Assembly: GCA_016765535.1 (NCBI GenBank)
Contig: JAESPQ010000022.1
Span: 1-63,705 of the forward strand
Length of the DNA stretch: 63,705 bases
Direction of reading: 5' to 3'
Origin: Alteromonadaceae bacterium
GTDB taxonomy: Bacteria; Pseudomonadota; Gammaproteobacteria; Enterobacterales; Alteromonadaceae
The position numbers were made by a program, and so were the translations under genes. Under the pieces are notes generated by a model. The model was given only the letters and a program-made list of their open reading frames with translations, was not told the origin of the DNA and made no database searches. This document shows, piece by piece, positions 27,295-35,544 of the stretch (the stretch's first letter is position 1; each line of letters starts with the position of its first letter).

Positions 27295-27318
27295 AAAAAA
27301 GCCCCCGTGAGAGGAGGC
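27295..27318 (-). terminator. terminator after poly-Asp gene
   Basis: Minus strand: GCCTCC (27313-27318), loop TCTCAC, GGGGGC (27301-27306), then six U (27295-27300). Confidence 0.8.
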
Positions 27319-27343
27319 TATAAAAGATCATTAAACGGGGTGA

Positions 27344-28126
27344 TTATTCGTCGTCAACAATTTCAAGTAACGCGTCGTACAAGTTAGCTAAATCGTCTTC
27401 ATCTTCCGCAAGTTTTTTCAGACCACGGATAGTGTTTAGACCTGCTGCTTTCAACGCTTTTTCAGTTTGCTTTTTGCTTTCTTTACGAGCGGCGGTATAC
27501 GCGTCTTTGACTTGGTCAATGGTAACGGGTTCGTCATCGTCGTCATCGTCATCATCATCGTCATCGTCGTCGTCATCGTCGTCGTCATCATCATCATCGT
27601 CGTCGTCATCGTCGTCATCGTCATCATCATCATCGTCGTCGTCATCATCGTCATCGTCATCATCATCGTCGTCGTCGTCATCATCATCGTCATCATCGTC
27701 GTCATCATCATCGTCGTCGTCATCGTTATCCAACAACTCAGCAATTTCTTTCGCAATTTCGGCATAGTCGTCTTCATCCACTTTTTTAGCATTTTTGTAA
27801 TCATGCTCGGCTAGAATCGTCATGACTTCTGCTTTACTTGATTCAGCGATTGCGGCTTTAACCAACGCTAAGAATTCTTTCTGCGTCATTTCAACTTCTG
27901 GGGCCGTTTTCTCTTTCTCTTTTTCTTTCAATTTCGCCGCGGCTTTTTCGGCTTTAGCGATAGCTTTCAGCTCTGCTTTAGTTGGCTTCTTGTCAGACTT
28001 GCCTTTAGGCTTCTTATCGGCCTTCGCTTCTAATCCTTCTGCGACTGCGCCCAGTGCTTCCGCGATTGCGAACGCTAGAGATTTAATAGAGGTTTCGCAT
28101 AATGTTACTGTTTGAACTTTAGCCAT
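27344..28126 (-). CDS. poly-aspartate protein with duplicated SSB-tail domain
   Basis: 260 aa from ATG 28126, which has AAGGAA upstream (the ORF extends to 28198 without RBS). Order: N-terminal segment (MAKVQTVTLCETSIKSLAFA), Lys/Ala/Glu-rich helix, helical domain 1 (MTQKEFLALVKAAIAESSKA…), a run of 64 Asp encoded by mixed GAT/GAC (27533-27724), then helical domain 2 (VTIDQVKDAYTAARKESKKQ…). Domains 1 and 2 resemble each other and the C-terminal domain of the DUF2815 SSB. The acidic rod may mimic DNA or act as a binding platform at the replication fork. Function unknown. Confidence 0.75.
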   Translation of the reverse strand: MAKVQTVTLCETSIKSLAFAIAEALGAVAEGLEAKADKKPKGKSDKKPTKAELKAIAKAEKAAAKLKEKEKEKTAPEVEMTQKEFLALVKAAIAESSKAEVMTILAEHDYKNAKKVDEDDYAEIAKEIAELLDNDDDDDDDDDDDDDDDDDDDDDDDDDDDDDDDDDDDDDDDDDDDDDDDDDDDDDDDDDDDDDDDDEPVTIDQVKDAYTAARKESKKQTEKALKAAGLNTIRGLKKLAEDEDDLANLYDALLEIVDDE

Positions 28127-28204
28127 TTGATAATTTCCTTGAGGCCGTAGCCTCGATAATTTAAAGATTAAAAGTACTGTTCGGGTTTTCTTGTTCACCC
28201 CTTA

Positions 28205-28232
28205 AGCTTAGGGGAAATTTGCAATAACGCAA
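28205..28232 (-). promoter_or_regulatory. early promoter, proximal copy
   Basis: -35 TTGCGT (28227-28232), 16 bp, -10 TAAGCT (28205-28210). Second of two tandem promoters before the poly-Asp gene; its -10 is weak. Confidence 0.5.
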
Positions 28233-28299
28233 CTTTTATTTTTGTTTATTTCGGCACGTTCTTTCTCCTGTAAAGTTGTTCGTTCTCGTCATACAAATA

Positions 28300-28327
28300 A
28301 GACTAGTAGAGTATCCGAGAACTGCAA
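28300..28327 (-). promoter_or_regulatory. conserved early promoter, distal copy
   Basis: -35 TTGCAG (28322-28327), 16 bp, -10 TAGTCT (28300-28305). AAATAAAG upstream. Drives the poly-Asp gene; lies just past the primase stop. Confidence 0.65.
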
Positions 28328-28333
28328 CTTTAT

Positions 28334-30778
28334 TTATAAAATAGTTTGGTATGCTTCTGCTACTTCTTCTTCGCAGCGTTCAAGCTTGCCAATGATCTTA
28401 GCCTTGTGCTTGGCATCCAGCTCCATCTCAGTCGTCTTAGGCATTACCCATGCTGACTGACGCTTACCATTTACACGTAGGCGACCATCTGACGACCCGG
28501 GTACTTTCAATTCGTGGAAGCCCGCGTCGTTGAGCGCATGTTTTAGCTCTGACGTCTTCTTGGATGCTGTGCCGAGAATAGCCTCGTAAGGGCTCACGTT
28601 GCCCCCATTTTGGTGCATCTTTAATAAGAACATTTGGCACAACGATTTCCACGTCATGTAAGTGTACTTATTCAGCATAGACTCGTCATCGTCCAGTTCA
28701 TCTTTAACCAATGCTTCGGCCCAATCCAGTGATGAACGCATAACCTGCTTGGTGTACTCAGTCTTCGGCAAGTTGTAAATATCAATGGTAACTATTTTCA
28801 TGTGCTTAAAGAAGTACGCGATAGCTGGTATGTTAGCGTCTAGGTACTTAACCAACTTGGCATAGTACTTCGCGTCCCGGGGCATAACTTCACAACGCAG
28901 CATACAGAATCGACGTTCATCCGCTGTTACGAAGAGTGCATCCTCGTGGTTGGTGAAGGCAAGCATATTAGTAACGTTTGGAAGCGTCACATAATCTTTT
29001 TGCATGGCCCTGATTTTTACTGTGTCCTCTGTGATGAATGACTTCAAATTTTCGGTAATCGTTTTACGCGCCTTGGCGGCATACAGCTCGTGAATTAGTA
29101 CTAACTGTGAACCAGACTGCCAAGAGTTAAACTTCTCTTCTAGTGGCTGCGTGGTGTTCAATTCATTCACGTTCTTAGCACCGAAGATAGGCTTAATTAT
29201 CTTGGCGGCGATGATTGATTTACCGATACCTTTACGACCTTTAATAATCGGGGCCCACATAATCTTTTTACCGGGGTTCTGGTAATTGTATGCTATGAAC
29301 TCCAACACGATTGCACGTTCATAAGCGTCTGGGAACAAGTACTCAAAATGTTCACGTAACGGCTTAGTCTTGCCCTTCTTCGGTTTCACATCTGACGCGC
29401 AATAAGTGTTAAGCAATTTACTACGTTTATCCAGTGGGTCCCGGAACGTTCTTTCATGCGCCGGGGAGTAGCGACGAGCATCAACCTTCTGCACCGCGCC
29501 AATATCTGTCAAGATTTTGAACGGGGACAATTTGGTATAGCCGAAGTCTTCATTCATCTCAGTGTTCTTGGTGTTGAAACCTTCCGGTTTATACTCCAAT
29601 TCAGCACGTCGATTATAGATAATATTTTCACTGGCAATATAGTAAAAGTCGTCAAACTCCCGGATGTACTTATCAATTACCGGGCCGTCTAAATCGCTAT
29701 CAATATCTAAGCGTTCTTTCGCTTCGGTCTTCTCGACTTTCTGCGTTTTAATCTTAGACTTAATTTCGCTCTTAAGGTCAGCGAGTGAGATGTCCTTCAC
29801 CCGGGCGCTAATCTTTTTAAGCATTGAGTTAAGTTGAATAGGACTCGTCTTGTTGGACTGCACACTCGCAGCGGCCATGGTCAAGATATGGTCAACGTCA
29901 CTCTCAAGCGATTCTGATTTTTGAATACGCTCTACGATTTGGTCGTGGGACCATTCCAAGTCATTATGATTACGTGAGTGCGACTTCCATACCGACTTAA
30001 CGGTGGTTTTAATCTCGCTCAGTTTCATTGGTGGGCTGAACTTAAGTTCGTTAATCTCCCAGCAAAAATCCATAATCTCTTGAAGCGGTTTGCCCTGACC
30101 AATTAATGTCCCTGCAACCTTCGCGATATGGTCATTACGGCCGCCTTCCGTCAGCTCCGCAGTAATATCGACCTTCTCGTTTATCGAGTTGTTTAGCTCC
30201 TCCTGCTCCCATAGCAGTTCGGGCGGGACTTCGATTTTCTGTTCTGGGTCAAGTAACGCCTTTTGCTCAGTGGCGTAGTAGTAAAAATGTTTCTCCATTT
30301 CTCGTGGACAGGCAGGCAGATACATTGGTCGTGATAAAGCTTTGGCTGATGTATCGACGCCTGTACTGCCAAACAGGTAATTAAGATAGATAGTCGTTTC
30401 AACGTGCTTGCCTTTGCTAACAGGTTCGATGTAAGGGATAACCACACGATAGCGGTTGCCCTTGCCTTCCATCTTGTGACTATGCGTGGTGTATATGCAG
30501 TAGCGACACTTGAGCGGCTTAAGGACCTTACGGATACCCTTTGGCGTAATGTTCGAGTTATCTAAATCGAGCGTGGCCCCATAGTAGAACTTGACTGCAC
30601 TCGCGTTACGCTTCTCACCCTTGAAGGATGCGAAAACGAAGTACGGGCCGTCTTTTTTCTTACGACGTACCGCAGTCTCTAAGTTCTTAAACAGTTTATC
30701 AATGCTAAGTTTCTTTTGCACAATCTTAGAATTGAATACGGATGAACCAAGCGCGATTACTACTTTTTTCTTCGCCAT
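28334..30778 (-). CDS. primase-helicase (primase-polymerase/PriCT plus SF3-like helicase)
   Basis: 814 aa. N-terminal primase-polymerase core: ATLDLDNSNIT (DxD), YTTHSHKMEGKGNRYRVVIP. Then a PriCT-1-like segment (GGRNDHIAKVAGTLIGQGKP). The C-terminal half is a D5/VapE-type SF3 ATPase: Walker A IKGRKGIGKS (about residue 535), Walker B LVLIHE, and TNMLAFTNHEDALFV with sensor Asn. It primes and unwinds DNA for the family A polymerase. No separate replicative helicase was seen apart from the SNF2 protein. Confidence 0.85.
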   Translation of the reverse strand: MAKKKVVIALGSSVFNSKIVQKKLSIDKLFKNLETAVRRKKKDGPYFVFASFKGEKRNASAVKFYYGATLDLDNSNITPKGIRKVLKPLKCRYCIYTTHSHKMEGKGNRYRVVIPYIEPVSKGKHVETTIYLNYLFGSTGVDTSAKALSRPMYLPACPREMEKHFYYYATEQKALLDPEQKIEVPPELLWEQEELNNSINEKVDITAELTEGGRNDHIAKVAGTLIGQGKPLQEIMDFCWEINELKFSPPMKLSEIKTTVKSVWKSHSRNHNDLEWSHDQIVERIQKSESLESDVDHILTMAAASVQSNKTSPIQLNSMLKKISARVKDISLADLKSEIKSKIKTQKVEKTEAKERLDIDSDLDGPVIDKYIREFDDFYYIASENIIYNRRAELEYKPEGFNTKNTEMNEDFGYTKLSPFKILTDIGAVQKVDARRYSPAHERTFRDPLDKRSKLLNTYCASDVKPKKGKTKPLREHFEYLFPDAYERAIVLEFIAYNYQNPGKKIMWAPIIKGRKGIGKSIIAAKIIKPIFGAKNVNELNTTQPLEEKFNSWQSGSQLVLIHELYAAKARKTITENLKSFITEDTVKIRAMQKDYVTLPNVTNMLAFTNHEDALFVTADERRFCMLRCEVMPRDAKYYAKLVKYLDANIPAIAYFFKHMKIVTIDIYNLPKTEYTKQVMRSSLDWAEALVKDELDDDESMLNKYTYMTWKSLCQMFLLKMHQNGGNVSPYEAILGTASKKTSELKHALNDAGFHELKVPGSSDGRLRVNGKRQSAWVMPKTTEMELDAKHKAKIIGKLERCEEEVAEAYQTIL

Positions 30779-30857
30779 AATCTCGCCTTAGCTTGCTTTG
30801 GTTAGTGTTGGATTAATCATCGTCAGTGTTTCCCTCCCTATGGTTAAGGGGTGTGCA

Positions 30858-30886
30858 ATATTATGCTGAAAAGCTAGGACTGTAAA
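30858..30886 (-). promoter_or_regulatory. promoter of primase gene
   Basis: TTTACA (30881-30886), 17 bp, TAATAT (30858-30863): closest of all to the sigma-70 consensus, though spacing differs from the 16-bp family. Confidence 0.65.
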
Positions 30887-30900
30887 CTAGTATTTTAGCT

Positions 30901-31221
30901 CTAGTGTACGGTGTCCTCATTCTCGTTATATATTTCGACCACTTGGAACACCCCAACTTCGATAGCTAACGCGTCTTCAAAAAGAACGGTCAAGTTTTCT
31001 GTTTGGCTCTCACTGAGAAGTCTCCGACCCCAACAAGCATTAATAGAATCTGTGAAGTCATTCGCCTTTTCGTTTAAATCTTCGACTGATTCTTGGTCGC
31101 GCATAAAGGTTAGTTTTACCACGAGTTCTTGTTCCAGCCCGGGGCCTAGTTTCCAGATTACCTCGTTAATGTCTTTCCAGAATTCGTCGCGTTCAATGAA
31201 GTCTTTAGATAGTTGGCTCAT
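30901..31221 (-). CDS. hypothetical acidic helical protein
   Basis: 106 aa, almost entirely helical and acidic (VEDLNEKANDFTDSINACWG). Not recognised. Confidence 0.55.
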   Translation of the reverse strand: MSQLSKDFIERDEFWKDINEVIWKLGPGLEQELVVKLTFMRDQESVEDLNEKANDFTDSINACWGRRLLSESQTENLTVLFEDALAIEVGVFQVVEIYNENEDTVH

Positions 31222-31225
31222 AAGA

Positions 31226-31540
31226 TTATTTCCTGCTGTAGTCTTCGAGAGATAAGATACCCGTAAAGCTCTTGTGGGTCATTCCTACTGTGCCGTCGCA
31301 TCGAACTAGATAACCATCTTCGGCATTGGTAATCCACCGGGCATGTACCCAGCCTGTGTTATTAAGTTTAATCCATACGTTGCCCGAAGACCAACGGTAC
31401 ACCTTGAAGTTAACAACGGCCTTTCCTAGCCGTGTACACTGCTTGGTTAACAGTTCCCGTAGCTCTACAGTCGTTAACCCTTTACGCTTGAGGTATACCG
31501 CTAACGCGATACTGACTAGCAATGATATTATGTGAATCAT
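31226..31540 (-). CDS. hypothetical protein with N-terminal membrane anchor
   Basis: 104 aa. One hydrophobic segment at residues 2-17 (IHIISLLVSIALAVYL), then a beta-rich part (VNFKVYRWSSGNVWIKLNNT). Probably inner-membrane anchored. Start overlaps the next upstream stop by one base. Confidence 0.55.
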   Translation of the reverse strand: MIHIISLLVSIALAVYLKRKGLTTVELRELLTKQCTRLGKAVVNFKVYRWSSGNVWIKLNNTGWVHARWITNAEDGYLVRCDGTVGMTHKSFTGILSLEDYSRK

Positions 31541-31782
31541 TATTTACCTTCCACACTGTCCCAAGGACAGATAAAAGCTTTGTCGGGATTGCCCAGTTTA
31601 TTAAGTTGTTTTGCTACGTCCTCAATGTCCGTCGTTCGTACGTTAAGCACCACACCGTATACATGCCATTGGTAGCATACCTCCGGGTCCTTAGCGGCCC
31701 GCTTAGGCCCTGCAATCGAGTATAAAACAAATGTGGCTACTACCGCGATGTAACATACTATACTGATAAGGTGCTTATTCAT
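31540..31782 (-). CDS. hypothetical protein with N-terminal membrane segment
   Basis: 80 aa from ATG 31782 (GAGG upstream; longer ORF to 31815 rejected). Hydrophobic LISIVCYIAVVATFVLYSIAG then a small soluble domain with two Cys (EVCYQWHVYGVVLNVRTTD ... AFICPW). Confidence 0.55.
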   Translation of the reverse strand: MNKHLISIVCYIAVVATFVLYSIAGPKRAAKDPEVCYQWHVYGVVLNVRTTDIEDVAKQLNKLGNPDKAFICPWDSVEGK

Positions 31783-31793
31783 GCTGCTGGCCT

Positions 31794-32147
31794 CTAGGCT
31801 TTGATGTAGGAACACATAGCCGGGTACATTTCCTCGACTAAACTTTTAATTGGTACTCCTTGCATTTTAGACAACTTTTTCAAAAGCGCCACAGTTTCTT
31901 TTACTTCCTTCTCAATCATCGCCATGTTTTTGCCAGTACTGGTCGTTAAAGCTATGAAGATTTTCGCGTCTTCGGGCTTGTCCAACTTGTTCGCGAACAG
32001 GGCACACGTTAGGTGGTTAGCAAAAGAGGAGCCATAGCGCGGCGCTGCTTCGGCGTTCAGACTCACTAGGGACGTGAAGGCCCCCAGTAGAAGCACAGTT
32101 AGGACAAAGGCTATTACATTTTTCATTTTGGTTGATGGCTTTTTCAT
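31794..32147 (-). CDS. putative secreted protein
   Basis: 117 aa from ATG 32147 (GGAG upstream). Signal-peptide-like start: MKKPSTKMKNVIAFVLTVLL, then …SLVSLNAEAAPRYGSS, with likely cleavage after AEA. The mature part is helical with two Cys (HLTCALFANK, PAMCSYIKA) that may form a disulfide. Periplasmic role unknown; superinfection or lysis functions are possible guesses. Confidence 0.55.
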   Translation of the reverse strand: MKKPSTKMKNVIAFVLTVLLLGAFTSLVSLNAEAAPRYGSSFANHLTCALFANKLDKPEDAKIFIALTTSTGKNMAMIEKEVKETVALLKKLSKMQGVPIKSLVEEMYPAMCSYIKA

Positions 32148-32406
32148 CTTGATTAACTCCGTTGAGTTGGTCTTCATGTGCCTGCGCTTCTGCTAGAAGT
32201 TCGGGCGTAAGGTCTATCTTATTCGAGTGTATCTGTTCCGGGTGTAAACCGAGTTGGAATAGTATCTCTGAGTCGAGGACTATGCCGCTGCTATGCGCCC
32301 AACGTAGGTAGCTCGGGCCCGTTTCTTTTCGTAGTACTTGGGCCCCGGTCAAATAACGGAAGCGTCCAAAACTTAAGTAACGGTTCAAGTGTATATGTGA
32401 GGCCAT
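32017..32406 (-). CDS. hypothetical protein
   Basis: 129 aa, of which the last 43 are encoded in the 131-bp overlap with the secreted-protein gene. Residues 1-85 look like normal protein; the overlapped tail (CNSLCPNCASTGGLHVPSES) may just be read-on to the first stop. Not recognised. Confidence 0.5.
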   Translation of the reverse strand: MASHIHLNRYLSFGRFRYLTGAQVLRKETGPSYLRWAHSSGIVLDSEILFQLGLHPEQIHSNKIDLTPELLAEAQAHEDQLNGVNQDEKAINQNEKCNSLCPNCASTGGLHVPSESERRSSAALWLLFC

Positions 32407-32410
32407 GGGA

Positions 32411-33097
32411 CTACTCCTGTATCGGTTGAACTTGCTGGGCTAGAACGCGGTATATCTCTAGGCTCGCTTCGGGCTGGATGTGCGCGAGAATACTGTTAGT
32501 TTCGACGTATGTTTCAACGTCTAGGACTCGACACCGGGTTCCCTTCTTAACAACTAGATTGTCTATGTTGTTAGGGCGCTTAACGTCGATGTCTACGATG
32601 GCTACAACCAAGTCGCCTTTTTCTACGGGCTTGCTAAGGAACTGGGTATTTACTGGGTGGAATGGCTTGGCCGGGAGTAAGCCCCCGACTTGTGCTTGGT
32701 TAGCCCCCGGGCCTTCGAGGTAAACGCCTTGGTTGTTCAACTTCTTCTCGATGACTTCAAGGTCCTTAATCACCCACTCTTTAATCATCGGGAGAATCTG
32801 GGTTATTTGGTCCGCGAACAGCTCCGTAAGGACCATCTTATTACCGACGGATAGTTCCAATTGGCATGGGGGCACATGCTCCGGCTCGTTGTCACCGACG
32901 TTCATGCAAAAGTCACACAGGTCATCATCTTCGTCATCGGTACAGTGGCAACCGTCATCGACAACAGGGTTGCTAGTCGTCTGTGTTTCTAGCCAAAGGA
33001 GGCTACGCAATTCAGCGCCCTTGTCGTTAAGTTCTTTCAATAATGCTTTGATGTTCGCGCCGCTCGCAGGGCTGGTAAATCGTTCTAAGTTGTTCAT
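32411..33097 (-). CDS. hypothetical protein with Cys cluster and C-terminal barrel
   Basis: 228 aa. CHCTDDEDDDLCDFC (residues 50-64) could bind zinc. The C-terminal 80 residues (EKGDLVVAIVDIDVKRPNNI … VVKKGTRCRVLDVETYVET) look like a small beta-barrel. Driven by its own promoter. Not recognised. Confidence 0.55.
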   Translation of the reverse strand: MNNLERFTSPASGANIKALLKELNDKGAELRSLLWLETQTTSNPVVDDGCHCTDDEDDDLCDFCMNVGDNEPEHVPPCQLELSVGNKMVLTELFADQITQILPMIKEWVIKDLEVIEKKLNNQGVYLEGPGANQAQVGGLLPAKPFHPVNTQFLSKPVEKGDLVVAIVDIDVKRPNNIDNLVVKKGTRCRVLDVETYVETNSILAHIQPEASLEIYRVLAQQVQPIQE

Positions 33098-33128
33098 GGG
33101 GTCATTCCTATTTTCTTCTGGTAATTTA

Positions 33129-33156
33129 AAGATAGTATAAAATTTACATACTGCAA
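33129..33156 (-). promoter_or_regulatory. conserved early promoter
   Basis: -35 TTGCAG (33151-33156), 16 bp, -10 TATCTT (33129-33134) followed by TAAA; AAATAAAG upstream. Drives 32411..33097. Confidence 0.65.
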
Positions 33157-33158
33157 CT

Positions 33159-34046
33159 TTATTTCGATGGTGGGTTTAATCGCTCCCACTCTACACGCAC
33201 TAAGTCTGTAACTTCGGCCGTTGGTAACGGGGTGTTGAACTTCTTGTTTTTAGTGAGTGCTAGCTTAAGAACTCCTGCGCGGTTCTCACCGTTCTTGAAT
33301 GCCTTAACGATCTTTTTATGTATACGGGTGTTGCGACTGCCTTTGTCCGACTTAGTCTTCTTGGTCTTGGCAGGCTTCTCGTTCCCGACTGTCTCTTTAT
33401 CCGCACCTGACATACTGGACGTGTCCAACCAATCTTTAGCAGCACACAGCTCGTTAAGGATGTCCATAATGTGTGCATCACCGAGCGGTACTTCCATCGT
33501 TATGTTGAACTTCTTCGCTTTCAGTATCGTCGCTGCGGGAGTCATGCCGCTGATAAGGGACACACGGATATGGTCGCTCATTATCGTCAGGAACTTCTTG
33601 GCAGGTTTAACGTCTTTTTTAGATACGGCCTTCTTTGCTTTCTTCGCAGCCTTGACTAATTTCTTAGCGGCTTTCATCGCGGTCACGTCGGTTAGGTAGT
33701 CGTTGTATGCTTCTTCCGCTGTGTCACCGAAACCACTTGGTGAGTCTTGGAGGTTTTCAAACTTCGGACCTACGCAGCACCATGAACCACCATCGCGGAA
33801 GACGCGGCATTTTTTAGATACGGGGACCGGGACTAGCGCACGATAGTTAACTTCAAAGGCTGCGTGAACGCTGCCGTAAGTTTTAACGTGTACCATATCT
33901 TTCGATACTGCGTGGACCGATACTCTCGTGCCGCTAGCAATGGTGATTACTGGCTGATACTTCGGGCTGAACACTACGTCTTCTTGCAGTAGCATATCAG
34001 TGCCGACTTTTGCTTTAACGCGGCGGTTGTCTTTAGACTTGGACAT
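33159..34046 (-). CDS. lysine-rich multi-domain hypothetical protein
   Basis: 295 aa. A beta-barrel start (residues 15-75); then a domain of the type 'vyrdGgsWC.vg..feNlq.sp.GFGdTaeeAy.dyl' (residues 80-120), which recurs in phage early proteins; a Lys/Ala-rich histone-tail-like linker (KKLVKAAKKAKKAVSKKDVK); then a helical C-terminal part with another Lys-rich stretch. DNA binding is plausible. Not otherwise recognised. Confidence 0.6.
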   Translation of the reverse strand: MSKSKDNRRVKAKVGTDMLLQEDVVFSPKYQPVITIASGTRVSVHAVSKDMVHVKTYGSVHAAFEVNYRALVPVPVSKKCRVFRDGGSWCCVGPKFENLQDSPSGFGDTAEEAYNDYLTDVTAMKAAKKLVKAAKKAKKAVSKKDVKPAKKFLTIMSDHIRVSLISGMTPAATILKAKKFNITMEVPLGDAHIMDILNELCAAKDWLDTSSMSGADKETVGNEKPAKTKKTKSDKGSRNTRIHKKIVKAFKNGENRAGVLKLALTKNKKFNTPLPTAEVTDLVRVEWERLNPPSK

Positions 34047-34079
34047 ATCACTTACCTTCTTGTGTGTGGGATTACTCTA

Positions 34080-34108
34080 AGACTAGTTGGCATCTTTGAG
34101 ACTGCCAA
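34080..34108 (-). promoter_or_regulatory. conserved early promoter
   Basis: -35 TTGGCA (34103-34108; or TGGCAG one base in, giving 16 bp), 17 bp, -10 TAGTCT (34080-34085). AAATAAAAG upstream. Drives 33159..34046. Confidence 0.6.
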
Positions 34109-34115
34109 CTTTTAT

Positions 34116-34730
34116 TTATATTATTTTTACTCCCGGGCTAACGTTGTATAAAAGGCCCACGACTTTCTCCATATAGAAAGCGTTCTTAACTTCGAATAAG
34201 TCCGAGTGGCCTTCCAGTATCCCGGTTAGGTCAATGTTCATTACTCGTGGGTCTGAGCCTTCGTAACCATAGGCCCCCATAGCGCCCCAAGCGTTCGGGA
34301 TGATAAGGCCGATAAAAGGTATGCGGTCAAACCAACGGGCCACCCGGGTCGGGACATCGTCTTCGGTGTGAACTACTATCACCTGTCGGATGTTCGGGGG
34401 GAAGACAGTATCTACATTGAGCGCGGGATTAATTAGTAGAAGCGTCTTAAACTCCATGCCTAACTGGGCCGCTCGTAGCAGTATGGCGCATCCATTGCTG
34501 TGACCAACCGCATAGCATGGCGACACGGGATAAACCTGTGCATGGGCCATAGCGAGGCGTTTAGCCACAATCTTGTTTTTGAACAGCACTGAGAGCAGGC
34601 CGAACCACCCATACTTCCACGATTTAACCGTAGTGCTCCCGGGGTGCTCTCGTAGGAACGGTCGCAGCATCTCCACGGTATCCGCGCCCCCGTCCCTAAC
34701 GTTAAATCCATGTAGTAGATATGTCTTCAT
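34116..34730 (-). CDS. alpha/beta-hydrolase (esterase/lipase-like)
   Basis: 204 aa. Oxyanion-loop start LLHGFNV, nucleophile elbow GHSNG (Ser78), candidate acid in HTEDDVPT (Asp124 or 125) and candidate His in LEGHSDLFE (His175): the full Ser-Asp-His triad in the right order and spacing. No signal peptide. Substrate unknown; possibilities are lipid or ester cleavage in host takeover or lysis. Encoded among early genes, 6 bp from its upstream neighbour, so not obviously a late lysis enzyme. Confidence 0.75.
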   Translation of the reverse strand: MKTYLLHGFNVRDGGADTVEMLRPFLREHPGSTTVKSWKYGWFGLLSVLFKNKIVAKRLAMAHAQVYPVSPCYAVGHSNGCAILLRAAQLGMEFKTLLLINPALNVDTVFPPNIRQVIVVHTEDDVPTRVARWFDRIPFIGLIIPNAWGAMGAYGYEGSDPRVMNIDLTGILEGHSDLFEVKNAFYMEKVVGLLYNVSPGVKII

Positions 34731-34736
34731 AGTGTG

Positions 34737-35015
34737 TTAGTCCTCTTTGCAATGGATGACGTATTTCGCCATGAGTTCAGACATACGCGCTTTAATAAAC
34801 TTCTTGCATATGCCATCGGTTTTAAAGTCTTCGTTTAGCATGAGGAGGTTGAACCCTTCCCCCGGCCTAACGATATGTAGTTTAATCTTCCAGTAGCTAT
34901 GCTGGGCTTCACCCGTTGGCGCTATGATGATACCGCAGACAACGTCGTTAACCTTTATCTGTATGTCCGGCCGCTGCTTCTTGGAATTAAACTTTACATT
35001 GATGGTGGTTGCCAT
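34737..35015 (-). CDS. hypothetical protein
   Basis: 92 aa from ATG 35015 (MATTINVKFNSKKQRPDIQI). Beta-rich N-terminus then helix. Overlaps the upstream gene's end by 22 bp. Not recognised. Confidence 0.55.
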   Translation of the reverse strand: MATTINVKFNSKKQRPDIQIKVNDVVCGIIIAPTGEAQHSYWKIKLHIVRPGEGFNLLMLNEDFKTDGICKKFIKARMSELMAKYVIHCKED

Positions 35016-35341
35016 GCGCAATCCGTCCATTTTACAGGGGTATCGCTGGACTCTAAATTGATAGCGACACGAAGTTGCTTACCTAGCCCGAACATTGGGA
35101 TGTTGGTGTACTTGTCGATAGTGAAGAAAAACTCGGTCCCGGTTTCGCCTTCTTCTTGGCGCTCCCATATATGGTTAGTCATAGACGCTGCAATGCGGGT
35201 CATAGCAACTACCCATTCGCGGCGTAGACTAATTGGGTGGATTCGCATTACGTCCGTGTCTAACGCGCCCGTTGCTTCTTTCAGTTGGCGTAGAACTTCT
35301 GCGAAAGCTACTCGGTTCGGTGTTTCATTTTGTTGGTGCAT
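34994..35341 (-). CDS. hypothetical protein
   Basis: 115 aa; helical first half (VAFAEVLRQLKEATGALDTD), beta-rich second half ending in WTDCAWQPPSM. Not recognised. Confidence 0.55.
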   Translation of the reverse strand: MHQQNETPNRVAFAEVLRQLKEATGALDTDVMRIHPISLRREWVVAMTRIAASMTNHIWERQEEGETGTEFFFTIDKYTNIPMFGLGKQLRVAINLESSDTPVKWTDCAWQPPSM

Positions 35342-35352
35342 ATTAACCTACC

Positions 35353-35544
35353 TTATTGCATGTGCTCTGGGGCACGTTCTATTAGTTGCCCGTTAGGGTG
35401 GTCGGTAATCATAATCAACGTGCCCGCACTGTCACGCAGGTACTTAACTTTAGCCGTGCGGACCTTTGTGTTTCTAGCACGTTCGAGGTTAGCCGCTTTA
35501 CGCTTTAACTTAGCACGTTGATTACGTTTATTTGATGAAGCCAT
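35353..35544 (-). CDS. small basic hypothetical protein
   Basis: 63 aa, N-terminal Arg/Lys-rich helix (NKRNQRAKLKRKAANLERAR) suggests nucleic-acid binding. Start overlaps the upstream gene by 17 bp. Confidence 0.55.
   Translation of the reverse strand: MASSNKRNQRAKLKRKAANLERARNTKVRTAKVKYLRDSAGTLIMITDHPNGQLIERAPEHMQ

Noticed and set aside
27432-27804. Poly-Ser, poly-Val/Ile and poly-Thr/Met ORFs over the aspartate tract
   Set aside because: They are other-frame readings of the GAY repeat; only the Asp frame joins to sensible domains on both sides and has an RBS.
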